This document shows, piece by piece, positions 26,299 to 35,789 of a stretch of DNA of 48,710 nucleotides (the first letter of the stretch is position 1; each line of letters opens with the position of its first letter). The notes beneath the pieces are model-generated. The model did no database searches, was not told the DNA's origin, and saw only the letters and a program-made list of their open reading frames with translations. The DNA is from Nitrospirota bacterium. GTDB taxonomy: Bacteria > Nitrospirota > Thermodesulfovibrionia > Thermodesulfovibrionales > UBA6898. Position numbers and translations under genes: made by a program. The stretch covers positions 1 through 48,710 of the forward strand of contig JACRHC010000102.1 in the NCBI GenBank assembly GCA_016217675.1, read 5' to 3'.

Positions 26299-29117
26299 TG
26301 GTGTCATCACTAATGGAAACTGACACAAAAGGAATATTTGTAGGACGCAAGTCTGAGCGAGAAGACTTCCATAGATTATTGCGCTCATCAGCCGGGTCGG
26401 ACAAGCATCTTACCTATCATCTCTACGGCAGTGGCGGCACTGGTAAAACGCGCTTGCTGGAATGGATGGTGAGCGAAGTCCACTTGTTGAATCAAACTCT
26501 CAAAGATGCCGCTACAGCCGATGTTGACTTGGCGCAACTAGCCGGTGAATTAAAAACGAACAGCATCGAACAGATTCTGGTGACCGCTGAGTTGATTGAT
26601 TTCTACCAAACAGGCTTGCACACTATCTTTGGCGTGCTCGATGAAATCGTTCGGCAACTAGGGAATAATAATTTTCCGCGTTTTAGCGATAAAGTAGAAA
26701 GTTTTGACCGGTCATTAGAGAAAGAAATGGATCCGAGCCAACGAAACGAGCGGGTGGAGGAAGTTAAACGGGTTTTTGCCGACGAATACAGACAGTTGAC
26801 TGAAACCTCCATTGTCGTTTTTCTTTTTGACACTTTTGAAGCGGCGGGGCAGGTTGGTGAGAAACTGCTAGGGGAACTGTTGCCTACGATAGGGCATCGC
26901 ACTGTGGTTGTCGTGGTTGGACGACAGAAAGTTCAATCTCTTGAAAGTGCATCCCATACCCTTGATGCATTACAAGATTTAGACGCAATTGGAATAGTGC
27001 GTCAACGAGGATTAAGTGGGCGGGCGATCACCGACAAACAAATTGCCAGAGCTAATGACTTAGTGGATGGCCGCCCTATTTATATTAACTTGATTGCTGA
27101 TTTCTTAAATGATGGAGGCACTTTTGACGAACTGCTCCCCCAATCTCCAAGTGAGGATTTTGGGCGCACACTCGTTCGGAAAATTCTGCACCTTAGATCG
27201 CCTGAAGATGCGGCGATACTGTTTCTGGCTATGGTTTGGCGGCTTGGTCATCCGTCATTGCTTGCTCACCTGCTGGGAAAACCTATAGATGAAGTGACTT
27301 CTTTGATTCAAAAGCTACAACGATTTTCGTTCATCAAATATCGTGCGCCTAATCCTGAGGCAGATTTTCCGGGTAGTTGCCTGTTGCATGATGAGATGCG
27401 CGATCTGGTCGTACAGTATTGCTGGCTCGAATACGATCGAACTGGAGAGCAGCGACGGAAACTCTTTAACAACGCCATTGAATATTATGAGGAGCGCTTG
27501 CAAGAGAAAGAAAGCATAGAAGCTGCACAAGGTGAACGACGCGCAAGTAATCGTGAGATGCGCAACTATCAGGTGGAATGGCTGTACTATCAACTTCAAC
27601 TCGACTTTGAGGTGGGTTTCAAAAAACTGGACGGGCTGTTCCGCGATGCTGCTCGACACCGCGATTTAGCCTTCTGCCAGCAACTCCTCGATGAAATTCG
27701 ACGAAAGGAATTCTGGGAACATTTCACGCACGAACAACGAGCCGAATTCTACTTTCGTCAAGGTCTGGTGTTGGCGCGTCGTGGGGAGTATGGCGAAGCG
27801 GAAAATTTCTGGAAGCGCGTGGTCGTTCCCAACCCTGCTAGCCGCAAATACTATGCTACAGCTTTACAAGTGTGGGCAGAGGTGTATGGAGAGCAAAGGA
27901 GAATTTCAGAAGGCTTAAAATTTGTTCAACGAGCAGAGAAAGCATATCAAGAGCTGCTTGTTGAACAACCCGACAACCTCACCTTAAAGCAAGAACTCGG
28001 TGAAACCTACAACAATTGGGGTTGGTTGTTACGTCTGCAAGGCGATTTGGCTGGCGCGCAACGCTACTATGAGCGCGCATTGGATGCTTATAAAGGACTT
28101 CCAGAACAAGAGGTTGTTAAAGCGAGGGCGCGCACACTCAACAATATTGGGTATATCTACCAAAAAAAGGGGGACATTGCCAAAGCCAAATCCTATTGTG
28201 GGCGAGCCTTACACATGCGGAAAGATCTGGTAGATACCCCCTACGAGTTGGGCTTGAGTTACATCACAATGGGGTCAGTGTTTGAAGAGGAAGATTTTGA
28301 AAAAGCGAAGATGTTTTACGAAGATGCACTGGCAATTTTTGGTGACCCGCTTGCTGGAGGCGGGGATGGTTTGGGTTGGGTGTTGATCAGTTTGGGGCGG
28401 GTGCATCGGCGATTGAACGATTTTGAGCAGGCTATTAAGTTGCTTAAACGCGCCCAAGACATCTATGAGCGTAGAGCGGAAAGAGGCACAGGTGATCTTG
28501 CTATTGTCCTTAATGAAATTGCCTGTGTTTACCGTGAGCGATATGAGACTGAATCTAATGACGTTGAGGTGGCGGCGAGGCTCTTTCAGAAGAGTATTGA
28601 GTTCGCCAAAGCAAGTGGAAATGAAATATTGGTTGCAGACAATTTGGTGAATCTTGGCGTGATGTATGCCCGGCAGAGCAATAAGTCAGAATCTGAGAAG
28701 TATTTAGCTGAGGCTAAGCCGTTGGTGGACAAATATAACGTCCACTACTTTCGCAGTTGGACGTATTGGGCGGAAGGATTGTTGAAGTGGCAGGAGGCAG
28801 AAACGATTGAGGGTCAAGGCAATCTGGAAGTGGCACGAGAAAATTATGCGACGGCGTTACTGATTTATGTCGACGCGGCGGCAGAATGTGTGGAGAGCAT
28901 CAAAGATGGAAATCTGGGGAGACGGGCGCGGCGGCTATATCACCATGTATTGGATGAGATGGAGCGTTGGCTGAACTTGCGCCCACCAAGTGAAGTGCGT
29001 AGTTACATTAAGCAGATCAAAGCCAAGTGGGCAACAAAGAAGTTTGGGAAAGAATTCAAGAATGATTTAGCTCAAGTTTGCGACAATGCACTGGCGGTAG
29101 CTAATTTGATAGGATAA
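26298..29117 (+). CDS. STAND NTPase with TPR array (copy 2)
   Basis: 939 residues, the same length as copy 1 at 12617. P-loop YGSGGTGKTRLLEW and Walker B SIVVFLFDTFEA. The TPR solenoid (EGRPIY..., AEFYFRQGLVLARRGEYGEA, ETYNNWGWLLRLQGDLAGAQ and so on) is preserved almost residue for residue. Divergence is concentrated around residues 60-140, around 300-320, and in the last 150 residues. It is the last gene of the second operon and converges on the minus-strand AAA gene with a 118-bp gap that shows only weak hairpins. AAAGGA precedes the ATG. The likely partner is the CHAT protein at 20012, by analogy with copy 1. Confidence 0.85.
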   Translation: MVSSLMETDTKGIFVGRKSEREDFHRLLRSSAGSDKHLTYHLYGSGGTGKTRLLEWMVSEVHLLNQTLKDAATADVDLAQLAGELKTNSIEQILVTAELIDFYQTGLHTIFGVLDEIVRQLGNNNFPRFSDKVESFDRSLEKEMDPSQRNERVEEVKRVFADEYRQLTETSIVVFLFDTFEAAGQVGEKLLGELLPTIGHRTVVVVVGRQKVQSLESASHTLDALQDLDAIGIVRQRGLSGRAITDKQIARANDLVDGRPIYINLIADFLNDGGTFDELLPQSPSEDFGRTLVRKILHLRSPEDAAILFLAMVWRLGHPSLLAHLLGKPIDEVTSLIQKLQRFSFIKYRAPNPEADFPGSCLLHDEMRDLVVQYCWLEYDRTGEQRRKLFNNAIEYYEERLQEKESIEAAQGERRASNREMRNYQVEWLYYQLQLDFEVGFKKLDGLFRDAARHRDLAFCQQLLDEIRRKEFWEHFTHEQRAEFYFRQGLVLARRGEYGEAENFWKRVVVPNPASRKYYATALQVWAEVYGEQRRISEGLKFVQRAEKAYQELLVEQPDNLTLKQELGETYNNWGWLLRLQGDLAGAQRYYERALDAYKGLPEQEVVKARARTLNNIGYIYQKKGDIAKAKSYCGRALHMRKDLVDTPYELGLSYITMGSVFEEEDFEKAKMFYEDALAIFGDPLAGGGDGLGWVLISLGRVHRRLNDFEQAIKLLKRAQDIYERRAERGTGDLAIVLNEIACVYRERYETESNDVEVAARLFQKSIEFAKASGNEILVADNLVNLGVMYARQSNKSESEKYLAEAKPLVDKYNVHYFRSWTYWAEGLLKWQEAETIEGQGNLEVARENYATALLIYVDAAAECVESIKDGNLGRRARRLYHHVLDEMERWLNLRPPSEVRSYIKQIKAKWATKKFGKEFKNDLAQVCDNALAVANLIG

Positions 29118-29235
29118 GAACTCATGGTGCTCTACGAGTCCAGTATGTTTCATCCTACGCAACCGTGTAGGCAGGCGATAAAATCAGTGCCAATTGTGTT
29201 TAGGAAGCGTGGCACCCTATTACAACAAAGGCGGG

Positions 29236-30327
29236 CTACTGCTTCGACAGCCAAGGTCCCATCAACGGATTGAAAAAGCCCGCGCGGTTGTCCACAGCTT
29301 TGAGCAACCCTTTAGCGACAAGCAATTTACCTGTAGAAGGCGACATAGAAGTTTGACGCCCATGTGCAACTTCTAGCAAACCTGCTTGTTCTTCTTCCAG
29401 CAAACCAGCCCAAATCTTGCGAAACTCCTCGCGCACAGTTTCCTGATTCGCAAACCACTCCGGGTTGGACATTTGCGCTATGGCGCGTGGATGTTCCTTC
29501 AGAAGGTCTAACAGTGCTCGGATAAGACCCGGGTGCCCTCCGCTATAGTGGAAAAGCCATTCCCGAGTTTCGGCAGAAAGCGGATACTCACGGCGTTGCT
29601 CAAATTGCCGCATAACACGCAAGGAATCATCCCGCGAATAAGGGCCCAGCCCAAGCATATTGCTTGAAATCAATTCATAAAAATTTTCATTCTCAAGTGG
29701 GTCGCGTAGCTTTTCTGGTAAGTTACGCAAAAACAACGCATATAACATGTGTTGTTTGTTGGCGTCTCGTATCCCGCGCAATTGGTCAAATACTTCTCGC
29801 GGCATTTTTCTGTAGGTTTCATCAAATTCGTCAAAGAGAATGCATAATTTAATGCCGTAAGACTGGCAGAGCATATTTACCGCCATTTCAAAAAAGCGGT
29901 GTGCTTTGAGGGCATCTTTGCTTTCAATAACCTGTGAATCGAGATCAGCCAATTCTTCTTTTATCTCTTTGATTTGTTCCGTCAACTTACATCTATTACA
30001 GGCAAGTAGAACAGTGTGAAGCAATAGCTCATAAAAGTGAAACCCCCAATCATTTTCTCGCCGCATCCGGTTCATATCCACCCGTGCTAACCACGTTTTG
30101 GAGGCGAGTTCCGCGTCTTCTAAATAGTGTTTCTTCACCCGATCACGTTCTGCACCCTGGGCAAGGCGCGCTACGTCCGGATCGTCGCCCATCAAAAAAT
30201 CCATTAATCGCGTCTTGCCAACACTTGGCGCGCCGATGACATAGAACGAATCGCCACTTTTTACATAGTCGAAAAACCGCTTCAACACATCTTTACGAAA
30301 CTCAATTGGGTATTCGTCCATGATCAT
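29236..30327 (-). CDS. AAA/STAND-type ATPase, last gene of the signalling operon
   Basis: 363 residues from ATG 30327, chosen because it overlaps the upstream stop as ATGA and has GGAGAG 7 nt before it; an ATG at 30357 would add ten residues. The P-loop is GAPSVGKTRLMD, Walker B KLCILFDEFDE, and SGGHPGLIRALLDLL is the lid helix seen in AAA_14/STAND ATPases; a winged-helix tail (LEVAHGRQTSMSPSTGKLLVAKG region) follows. No effector domain. Translational coupling to the receiver-kinase gene suggests that the two proteins form a complex in which phosphorylation controls the ATPase. Confidence 0.75.
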   Translation of the reverse strand: MIMDEYPIEFRKDVLKRFFDYVKSGDSFYVIGAPSVGKTRLMDFLMGDDPDVARLAQGAERDRVKKHYLEDAELASKTWLARVDMNRMRRENDWGFHFYELLLHTVLLACNRCKLTEQIKEIKEELADLDSQVIESKDALKAHRFFEMAVNMLCQSYGIKLCILFDEFDETYRKMPREVFDQLRGIRDANKQHMLYALFLRNLPEKLRDPLENENFYELISSNMLGLGPYSRDDSLRVMRQFEQRREYPLSAETREWLFHYSGGHPGLIRALLDLLKEHPRAIAQMSNPEWFANQETVREEFRKIWAGLLEEEQAGLLEVAHGRQTSMSPSTGKLLVAKGLLKAVDNRAGFFNPLMGPWLSKQ

Positions 30328-31970
30328 GGCAAATCTCTCCATTCGTCTGGCGGCCAAGGTTCATCCCAATGTTCTAACCGATGACATAAGATGCTGGCTA
30401 GCATTAAAGTGCGTTGCTGACTGCGCTTATGTGTCTCAGCGTTGATGATTGTAGCACGGAAGATAGAGTTGAAGAACAAACCAAACAAGTACTGGCGAGA
30501 ATCCTCGATATGAGTGCATTGCTCCGCCAGCAAACGAATAATGGAAATGGTCTTCAATATTTTCTGGGTTTCAGCATCTGCCAACTGAGGATCGTCCGTG
30601 ATAATCTCACCTGTCCGGCTTGAACCGGCGATTGCTACGCAAAGGCGGTAAAAGGATGGGAAATTCTCATTGGCACACGCTACACGACTGATAATATCGA
30701 ACTCAATCTCAATGAAATCTTGTAAAGCATGTCCCATCCCCGTGCGTTCAAAGTCAATCACCCAGGCGTTCTGGCTATCGTCCACCAAAAGATTGTCAGC
30801 ATGTAAATCACCATGCGTTACTGCAAGATAAGCCGTACCTACCCGGCTGACATCACTCTTCTTGTCTTTGCCCGTGTTCTTTATAAGCCATTCAACGGGA
30901 TCAGCCGCACGAATTCTGCCCCACAAGTTTTTCCCCATCGCCTTTTCTGGATCAGGCGATTGAAAATTTTGCGCGCGTTCATACCAGTCTTCCCCCCAAA
31001 CATCGCAGTAGAGATCAAACAAAGAGATATTGGATTTCTTTTTGATTTTCTTATAATGTGCTGACCATGTATACGTAAAAAACTTTTCCAGGCATGCCTG
31101 TATCTTATCAACCGACTGCGCCTGAAAAAAACGCGCGAAGGTCTGCTCGATGTTGCCTACATATGAAAGCTTTATTCCCCCTATATCCCAAAGTTCTACA
31201 TGCTTCCCAAGCACGGGGATGAAATTCCCTACCAGTCGCCGGTCAATATACTCTAAGAATCGCGAGACCTCTTTTTCCACTTTGTGCCGACGTGCAAGTT
31301 TGACAATAACCGGTTGCAAATCATCCTCGTAAACTTTGAGAACAACAGACCTTGGGCGCGGAGCTGTCGAAACTTCATCAGTTGCCAGAATATTATTCAT
31401 CTTTTCGAGGCGCAAACGATGCGCTTCAGGGAACAATTGGGCAAATACATCGGCAATCTGATCGTGATATTCGGCCGGGAGAGCTGGTTCAAACAAGGTT
31501 GCCGCAATCATATCCAGCACGTTAGTCGGACTGATTTTTAGTCGTCTTTCTTTAGCTGAAATTTTTAGGGCCTCTTTTTGCAACTTTGCCTTAATGGATA
31601 ACGGATCTTCTTCCTTACCGACAAAGTCAACAGCGCCCTTCTCGTGAATGCTTTGAACAGCAACTTGCGCGCTTCCATACCCACTAACTACAATCGAACT
31701 GGCTGGTTTGATCTGCGCTATCAAATCAAGCCCACTAATATCAGATTCATCGGAGTCATCTACCAAACGCATATCAACGAGAGCCAGTTGGCATCGGTGT
31801 TCTCTAGCTTTTACCTTCGCGTCTGCCAGCAAATGTATCCCCTCGCCTTCAGCTATCACGGGGGTGTATCCCCAATGAGAAGCTAATTCTTCAAAGATGC
31901 TCACCGACTGCTTGTCGTTGTCAATGATGAGAACACGTATAGGAGGTAATAGTCTCGCTGTCCCTGGCAT
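30324..31970 (-). CDS. Response-regulator receiver fused to an APH-like kinase
   Basis: 548 residues. Residues about 10-130 form a receiver domain: acidic pair in IIDNDK, phospho-acceptor Asp66 in LALVDMRL, VVSGYG switch Ser, and Lys in FVGKEE. Residues about 190-510 are an aminoglycoside-phosphotransferase-like kinase with THGDLHADNLL (catalytic loop intact) and WVIDFERTG (metal Asp). Similar kinases are known from NTPase 'ternary' conflict systems, but I cannot confirm membership. The fusion suggests histidine-to-aspartate phosphorelay switching a second kinase that modifies a protein or small molecule. AAAGGG precedes the ATG. The histidine kinase upstream is 12 bp away and the AAA gene overlaps. 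Confidence 0.75.
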   Translation of the reverse strand: MPGTARLLPPIRVLIIDNDKQSVSIFEELASHWGYTPVIAEGEGIHLLADAKVKAREHRCQLALVDMRLVDDSDESDISGLDLIAQIKPASSIVVSGYGSAQVAVQSIHEKGAVDFVGKEEDPLSIKAKLQKEALKISAKERRLKISPTNVLDMIAATLFEPALPAEYHDQIADVFAQLFPEAHRLRLEKMNNILATDEVSTAPRPRSVVLKVYEDDLQPVIVKLARRHKVEKEVSRFLEYIDRRLVGNFIPVLGKHVELWDIGGIKLSYVGNIEQTFARFFQAQSVDKIQACLEKFFTYTWSAHYKKIKKKSNISLFDLYCDVWGEDWYERAQNFQSPDPEKAMGKNLWGRIRAADPVEWLIKNTGKDKKSDVSRVGTAYLAVTHGDLHADNLLVDDSQNAWVIDFERTGMGHALQDFIEIEFDIISRVACANENFPSFYRLCVAIAGSSRTGEIITDDPQLADAETQKILKTISIIRLLAEQCTHIEDSRQYLFGLFFNSIFRATIINAETHKRSQQRTLMLASILCHRLEHWDEPWPPDEWRDLP

Positions 31971-31982
31971 ATATTGACCCTT

Positions 31983-34900
31983 TCACTCTGTGGGCGTAGG
32001 CATGTTCGCAGTCGGGATTCTGATAGAGAAAACAGCCCCAAGATCGGTCTCGTCTGATGGGAGTAGTTTAATGGTGCCGCCCATTGCTTCGATCAATTGG
32101 CGAATAAGAAGAAGTCCATATCCTCCACTCTCTTTCGTGCTTGTGGCGCGGCGAAAAATATCGGCGCGCACTGTTTCATCTACGCCAGAGCCGTAATCAC
32201 CAAATAAAATCTCAACTCTTCCATCTCTCAGAGGATGTGTGGACAGTTTGATCTTCTTTTCCGGCAATCTACTCATGGCTTTATCGGCATTACGCACAAG
32301 GTGCTTAAGTATCCGTTGCAATTCCATTGGATTCGCATGAATGTAAACGCCGCTTGCCTCGAACTGGGGGATAACTTGAATGCCGCGCTGGTTTGCCAAA
32401 CGCTTGATACATTGCTTAATTGAATCATCCAATGGGATGCGATGTCCGGTTTGCACGCTCCAAGGACCAACACTGGAAAGCAGTCTTGCACTCTCGTCAA
32501 TCTGCGCGGCATAGTCGCAAATTTTCGGATTCTCAGAGGAAAACTCCCTTATCAGGTAAGTCAGGCCTCGAATTTTCCCGACTTCGTTGTTCATATCATG
32601 GGCAATATCGGAAGACCAAGCCGTCATGGCCGAAACAGTGGATAAGAATCTAAGTCGTTCAGTGTGCTGTGCGCGTTCTATAGCCAGCCCTAACTGACGC
32701 GCGACGGTCTTTATCAGATCAATGTCATCTTTCCCAAAAACGCTTGCTGAACGTTCAAGCGCCAAAACTCCGAGCAAATCTCCAGTGCTACCCATCAAAC
32801 TTATGCATAACTCCGAGCGCGTTTTAGGATTCAACGGTAGGTAATCACGATCAGAGAGCACGTCTGGAATGTTAATGTGTTCTACCTTGCGCGTTCTTAG
32901 AGTCTTTTCGGCGACTTTGCAAGCGATGGAACCCCGCTCTGGCTGTCCAAGTGGGAAGATTTGTCTGTTCTTGAATTCCGGGTTTTTGATGTGATAGAAC
33001 TTCAGAGTGGCTGGAGCAAACTTGAGAGCGTGGTCGTCTCCATCATAGAGCAAAACACATAATTCAGTGTGCTTGAAAAGTCCCTGCATCTTTTGTAAAA
33101 CCTTAGCGAGAATCTCGTCGAGTCCCAGTTCTTTCCCCATAATTTCTGTAGTTATCAGTGTCACTCTCAACCGCTTACGTTGTCCGATCTCGTCTAAGTG
33201 GCGCACTTTCGAAATTGCGACTGCTGCTAAACTAGCAAACGACTTTGCATGGCGCACTTCTAACTCTGAAAATTCTCGGGGACGACGATAATCCAGATAT
33301 AAAATGCCTAGTGGCTCTTCCGAGTACGGGTCACGTACAAGCACGCCGATCAACGCCTTAACGCCTTCGCTTCGAATAAAATGGCTGTTGGTTAAGTTCA
33401 ATCTACTGATCATTGAACCGCCTCCATCTATATCGGAGACGATGAGTTCGCCTTTTTCTAAAACATGTTGAGTAATCCCGCCGATCCTCGGGTTGCTTTT
33501 AATGCTTCGGACAGGAGATTTTAGGGCGCCGTCGTGCCCAATAGTATTCAAGTCAAGCTTATAACGTTCAGTGCCACCGGGGAGAATTGGGAAAATAACT
33601 GCCCAGTCGGACTCGCTAATGGCGCGAGCTGTTTTGCAAATATGATCGAGCGTGTCCTTTAAAGATTGATTCCCTGCCTCTCCCATAATGTCGTAGTTCG
33701 CCTCCAGTACACTTACGCTGTTTCGGCTTTGCGTCAATGTCTCGCGAACCAATCCTGCGCTATCAAGCAAGGTTTGTAGGCGATCTAGCGATTTTTCATC
33801 CAGATTTTTTCGGTTGTGTTTGTTGTCAACTATAAGTAAACCAAGGGTATTCTTGCCTGCCCGAACAGGTAATACGGCACAAGTGGAAAAAGAAAAGTGC
33901 CGATTGATGTCGCGAGGTAGTTTCGTGTGAACATCCGATTCTGAGATAATTTCTCGCGCCCCATTCTTGATAACTTGCCTCATGACTTCTGGACATCCAT
34001 CTAACTCTATCTTGATCTTACTAGCACGTCTGGCAAAAGGAGTGGGGATAATTTTGTTTGCTTGTAAGTCAGATAGGTATGCGTCGAAATCATAATGTCG
34101 TTTTTCATCCCGTTTCCAATCTCTCTCTGAATCGCTTCTGCTATCTGAACCAATTCCCGTCTCGCCGTATAAAAAGCGTTGATTGTCATTTGTCGTTAGC
34201 AATAGCGCGCGGTTAAATCCTAATCCGAAGTTGGCGGTTGCCAGTGTAAGGACCACATCCCACAAGTGGCTCTCATTTTCGCGAGCCAACCAAAGCATAT
34301 CAACACTAGCGCGTTGAAGATTTTGCATTCGGCGGGCATCTTCTCTTTCCACCTCCGCCAAATGACTGATGTGAATAGCCGCGGCTAGTTGATCCGCCAC
34401 CGATACAAGGAGTTGGCGATCACGTTCTGAAAAATCCTTGTCTCCAGCAAAGCGTTGCAGAGTGAGCACGCCAATAGTTGCGCCGCCAACACGTAACGGA
34501 ACTCCGAGCCACCCGGCGGGCATTCTTCCTTGAACCCGAATGTGGTTTTTTTCAACGAATTCTTTCACATCGCCGTTCTTTAGGAATAATCCGCCCTGTT
34601 GTTTAAGTAAGAAGCTTTCAAGCCCTTGTGAAGCTGGACGGCGTACACCTTCCTTAGGTTTGCCCTGTTCACAGAGCAAACAAAAAGTCAACTCATTTAT
34701 TTCTTCGTCGAGCAAAGCCACAGCGAAATTAGAGACATCCATCAATTGCCCAATTTGATTACGGACTTCCTCCAACAATTTAGGTAAACTCGCAACAGCC
34801 GCCTGAGTAGTCACGTCATGGACAATATTGCGAATAATATCGGCTTCCTTTAGTGCCCATTTTTCGCTGGCATAAATACTTGCGTGATCCATTACTACAG

Positions 34901-35774
34901 ATACTTGCCGGGCAAACAAATTCAACAAAGTACGTTCATGCTCGCTCAGAATTTTATCGGAGCGCCCATAGTCTAACAACAATATCCCTATAAGAATTTC
35001 CCCGCGCCACAGAGGTAATACGGCGGTCTCGCCTTGGGGGGAAAAGTTTTTGCTTCCAGATCCTTTAGATCCTTGCCCACGTTCATTTAACCCATCTTTG
35101 TTTATAAAGATCGCATTCCTTGATTTGCGAACTCGCTCCATGCCATACCAATCCGGAAATAAACTGCCGCTAAAATTGGGGATACTATCTTTTCCCGCAC
35201 AAGCTTCGCCAAATAAGTTTCCTGTATTTACCTCTTCACGTGTTGGAACCCAAAATAAATGTGCTCTCTCAAACCCGAGCTTGAGAGAATGGTTAACAAC
35301 TACTTTGGCGACGGCATGAAAACTTTTTTGTTTCAGAGCCGCTTCCATCATGCCGCCAAATATCTTCTGCCAGCTATGTTCCCTCTGAATCTTGCGCCAT
35401 TCCTTGAGAGCCTCAACTAAATAAAGTAATTCCTGATTGTCAAAGGGTTTGGAAAGGTAGCGAAAAGCCCCTGCATGATAAGCCCTTAGTCCGCTTTCCA
35501 TATCCCCGAAGCCGGTGAAAATAATGGCGTCTGAATCCGGGCTGGCGCGGCGCAATATTTTCATGGCTTCAATGCCATCTTTACCCGGTCCAAGAATAAG
35601 GTCTATCAGAAAAATTTCGTACGGTTTTCCGCTATCGCTAGCTGTGGTCACCAGTGCAATGGCATCCTTCAGGTTAACGCAAACATCGGCTTTGGCGTTG
35701 CTGTTCAACTCCAAAGTCATTTTTACTTCTTCCGCACCGTAAGCATCATCATCAAGTATCAGAACACGGCACAT
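31983..35774 (-). CDS. Receiver - five GAF - histidine kinase hybrid
   Basis: 1263 residues. A receiver leads (LILDDDA acidic pair, Asp58 in FLIDLILG, IFTGFGD, LSKPF). Five GAF-like domains follow at about 140-305, 315-480, 490-690, 710-880 and 895-1045, each ending in a helix of the ADQLAAAIHISHLAE type. The kinase core is at 1045-1263: H-box SDIAHDMNNEVGK, N-box ILKHLVRNADKAM, G1 FGDYGSGVDE, G2 GGYGLLLIRQL. No TM segments, so a cytoplasmic sensor of small ligands or redox/light signals through its GAFs. It probably phosphorylates its own receiver or the receivers of its neighbours. AAAGGA is 7 nt before the ATG. Confidence 0.85.
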   Translation of the reverse strand: MCRVLILDDDAYGAEEVKMTLELNSNAKADVCVNLKDAIALVTTASDSGKPYEIFLIDLILGPGKDGIEAMKILRRASPDSDAIIFTGFGDMESGLRAYHAGAFRYLSKPFDNQELLYLVEALKEWRKIQREHSWQKIFGGMMEAALKQKSFHAVAKVVVNHSLKLGFERAHLFWVPTREEVNTGNLFGEACAGKDSIPNFSGSLFPDWYGMERVRKSRNAIFINKDGLNERGQGSKGSGSKNFSPQGETAVLPLWRGEILIGILLLDYGRSDKILSEHERTLLNLFARQVSVVMDHASIYASEKWALKEADIIRNIVHDVTTQAAVASLPKLLEEVRNQIGQLMDVSNFAVALLDEEINELTFCLLCEQGKPKEGVRRPASQGLESFLLKQQGGLFLKNGDVKEFVEKNHIRVQGRMPAGWLGVPLRVGGATIGVLTLQRFAGDKDFSERDRQLLVSVADQLAAAIHISHLAEVEREDARRMQNLQRASVDMLWLARENESHLWDVVLTLATANFGLGFNRALLLTTNDNQRFLYGETGIGSDSRSDSERDWKRDEKRHYDFDAYLSDLQANKIIPTPFARRASKIKIELDGCPEVMRQVIKNGAREIISESDVHTKLPRDINRHFSFSTCAVLPVRAGKNTLGLLIVDNKHNRKNLDEKSLDRLQTLLDSAGLVRETLTQSRNSVSVLEANYDIMGEAGNQSLKDTLDHICKTARAISESDWAVIFPILPGGTERYKLDLNTIGHDGALKSPVRSIKSNPRIGGITQHVLEKGELIVSDIDGGGSMISRLNLTNSHFIRSEGVKALIGVLVRDPYSEEPLGILYLDYRRPREFSELEVRHAKSFASLAAVAISKVRHLDEIGQRKRLRVTLITTEIMGKELGLDEILAKVLQKMQGLFKHTELCVLLYDGDDHALKFAPATLKFYHIKNPEFKNRQIFPLGQPERGSIACKVAEKTLRTRKVEHINIPDVLSDRDYLPLNPKTRSELCISLMGSTGDLLGVLALERSASVFGKDDIDLIKTVARQLGLAIERAQHTERLRFLSTVSAMTAWSSDIAHDMNNEVGKIRGLTYLIREFSSENPKICDYAAQIDESARLLSSVGPWSVQTGHRIPLDDSIKQCIKRLANQRGIQVIPQFEASGVYIHANPMELQRILKHLVRNADKAMSRLPEKKIKLSTHPLRDGRVEILFGDYGSGVDETVRADIFRRATSTKESGGYGLLLIRQLIEAMGGTIKLLPSDETDLGAVFSIRIPTANMPTPTE

Positions 35775-35789
35775 GGCGATCCTTTCAGA

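Noticed and set aside
29118..29235. Hairpins in the convergent gap (CCTAC...GTAGG at 29154-29171; GTGCCA...TGGCAC) as terminators
   Set aside because: Stems are only 6-7 bp and no T-run follows on either strand.
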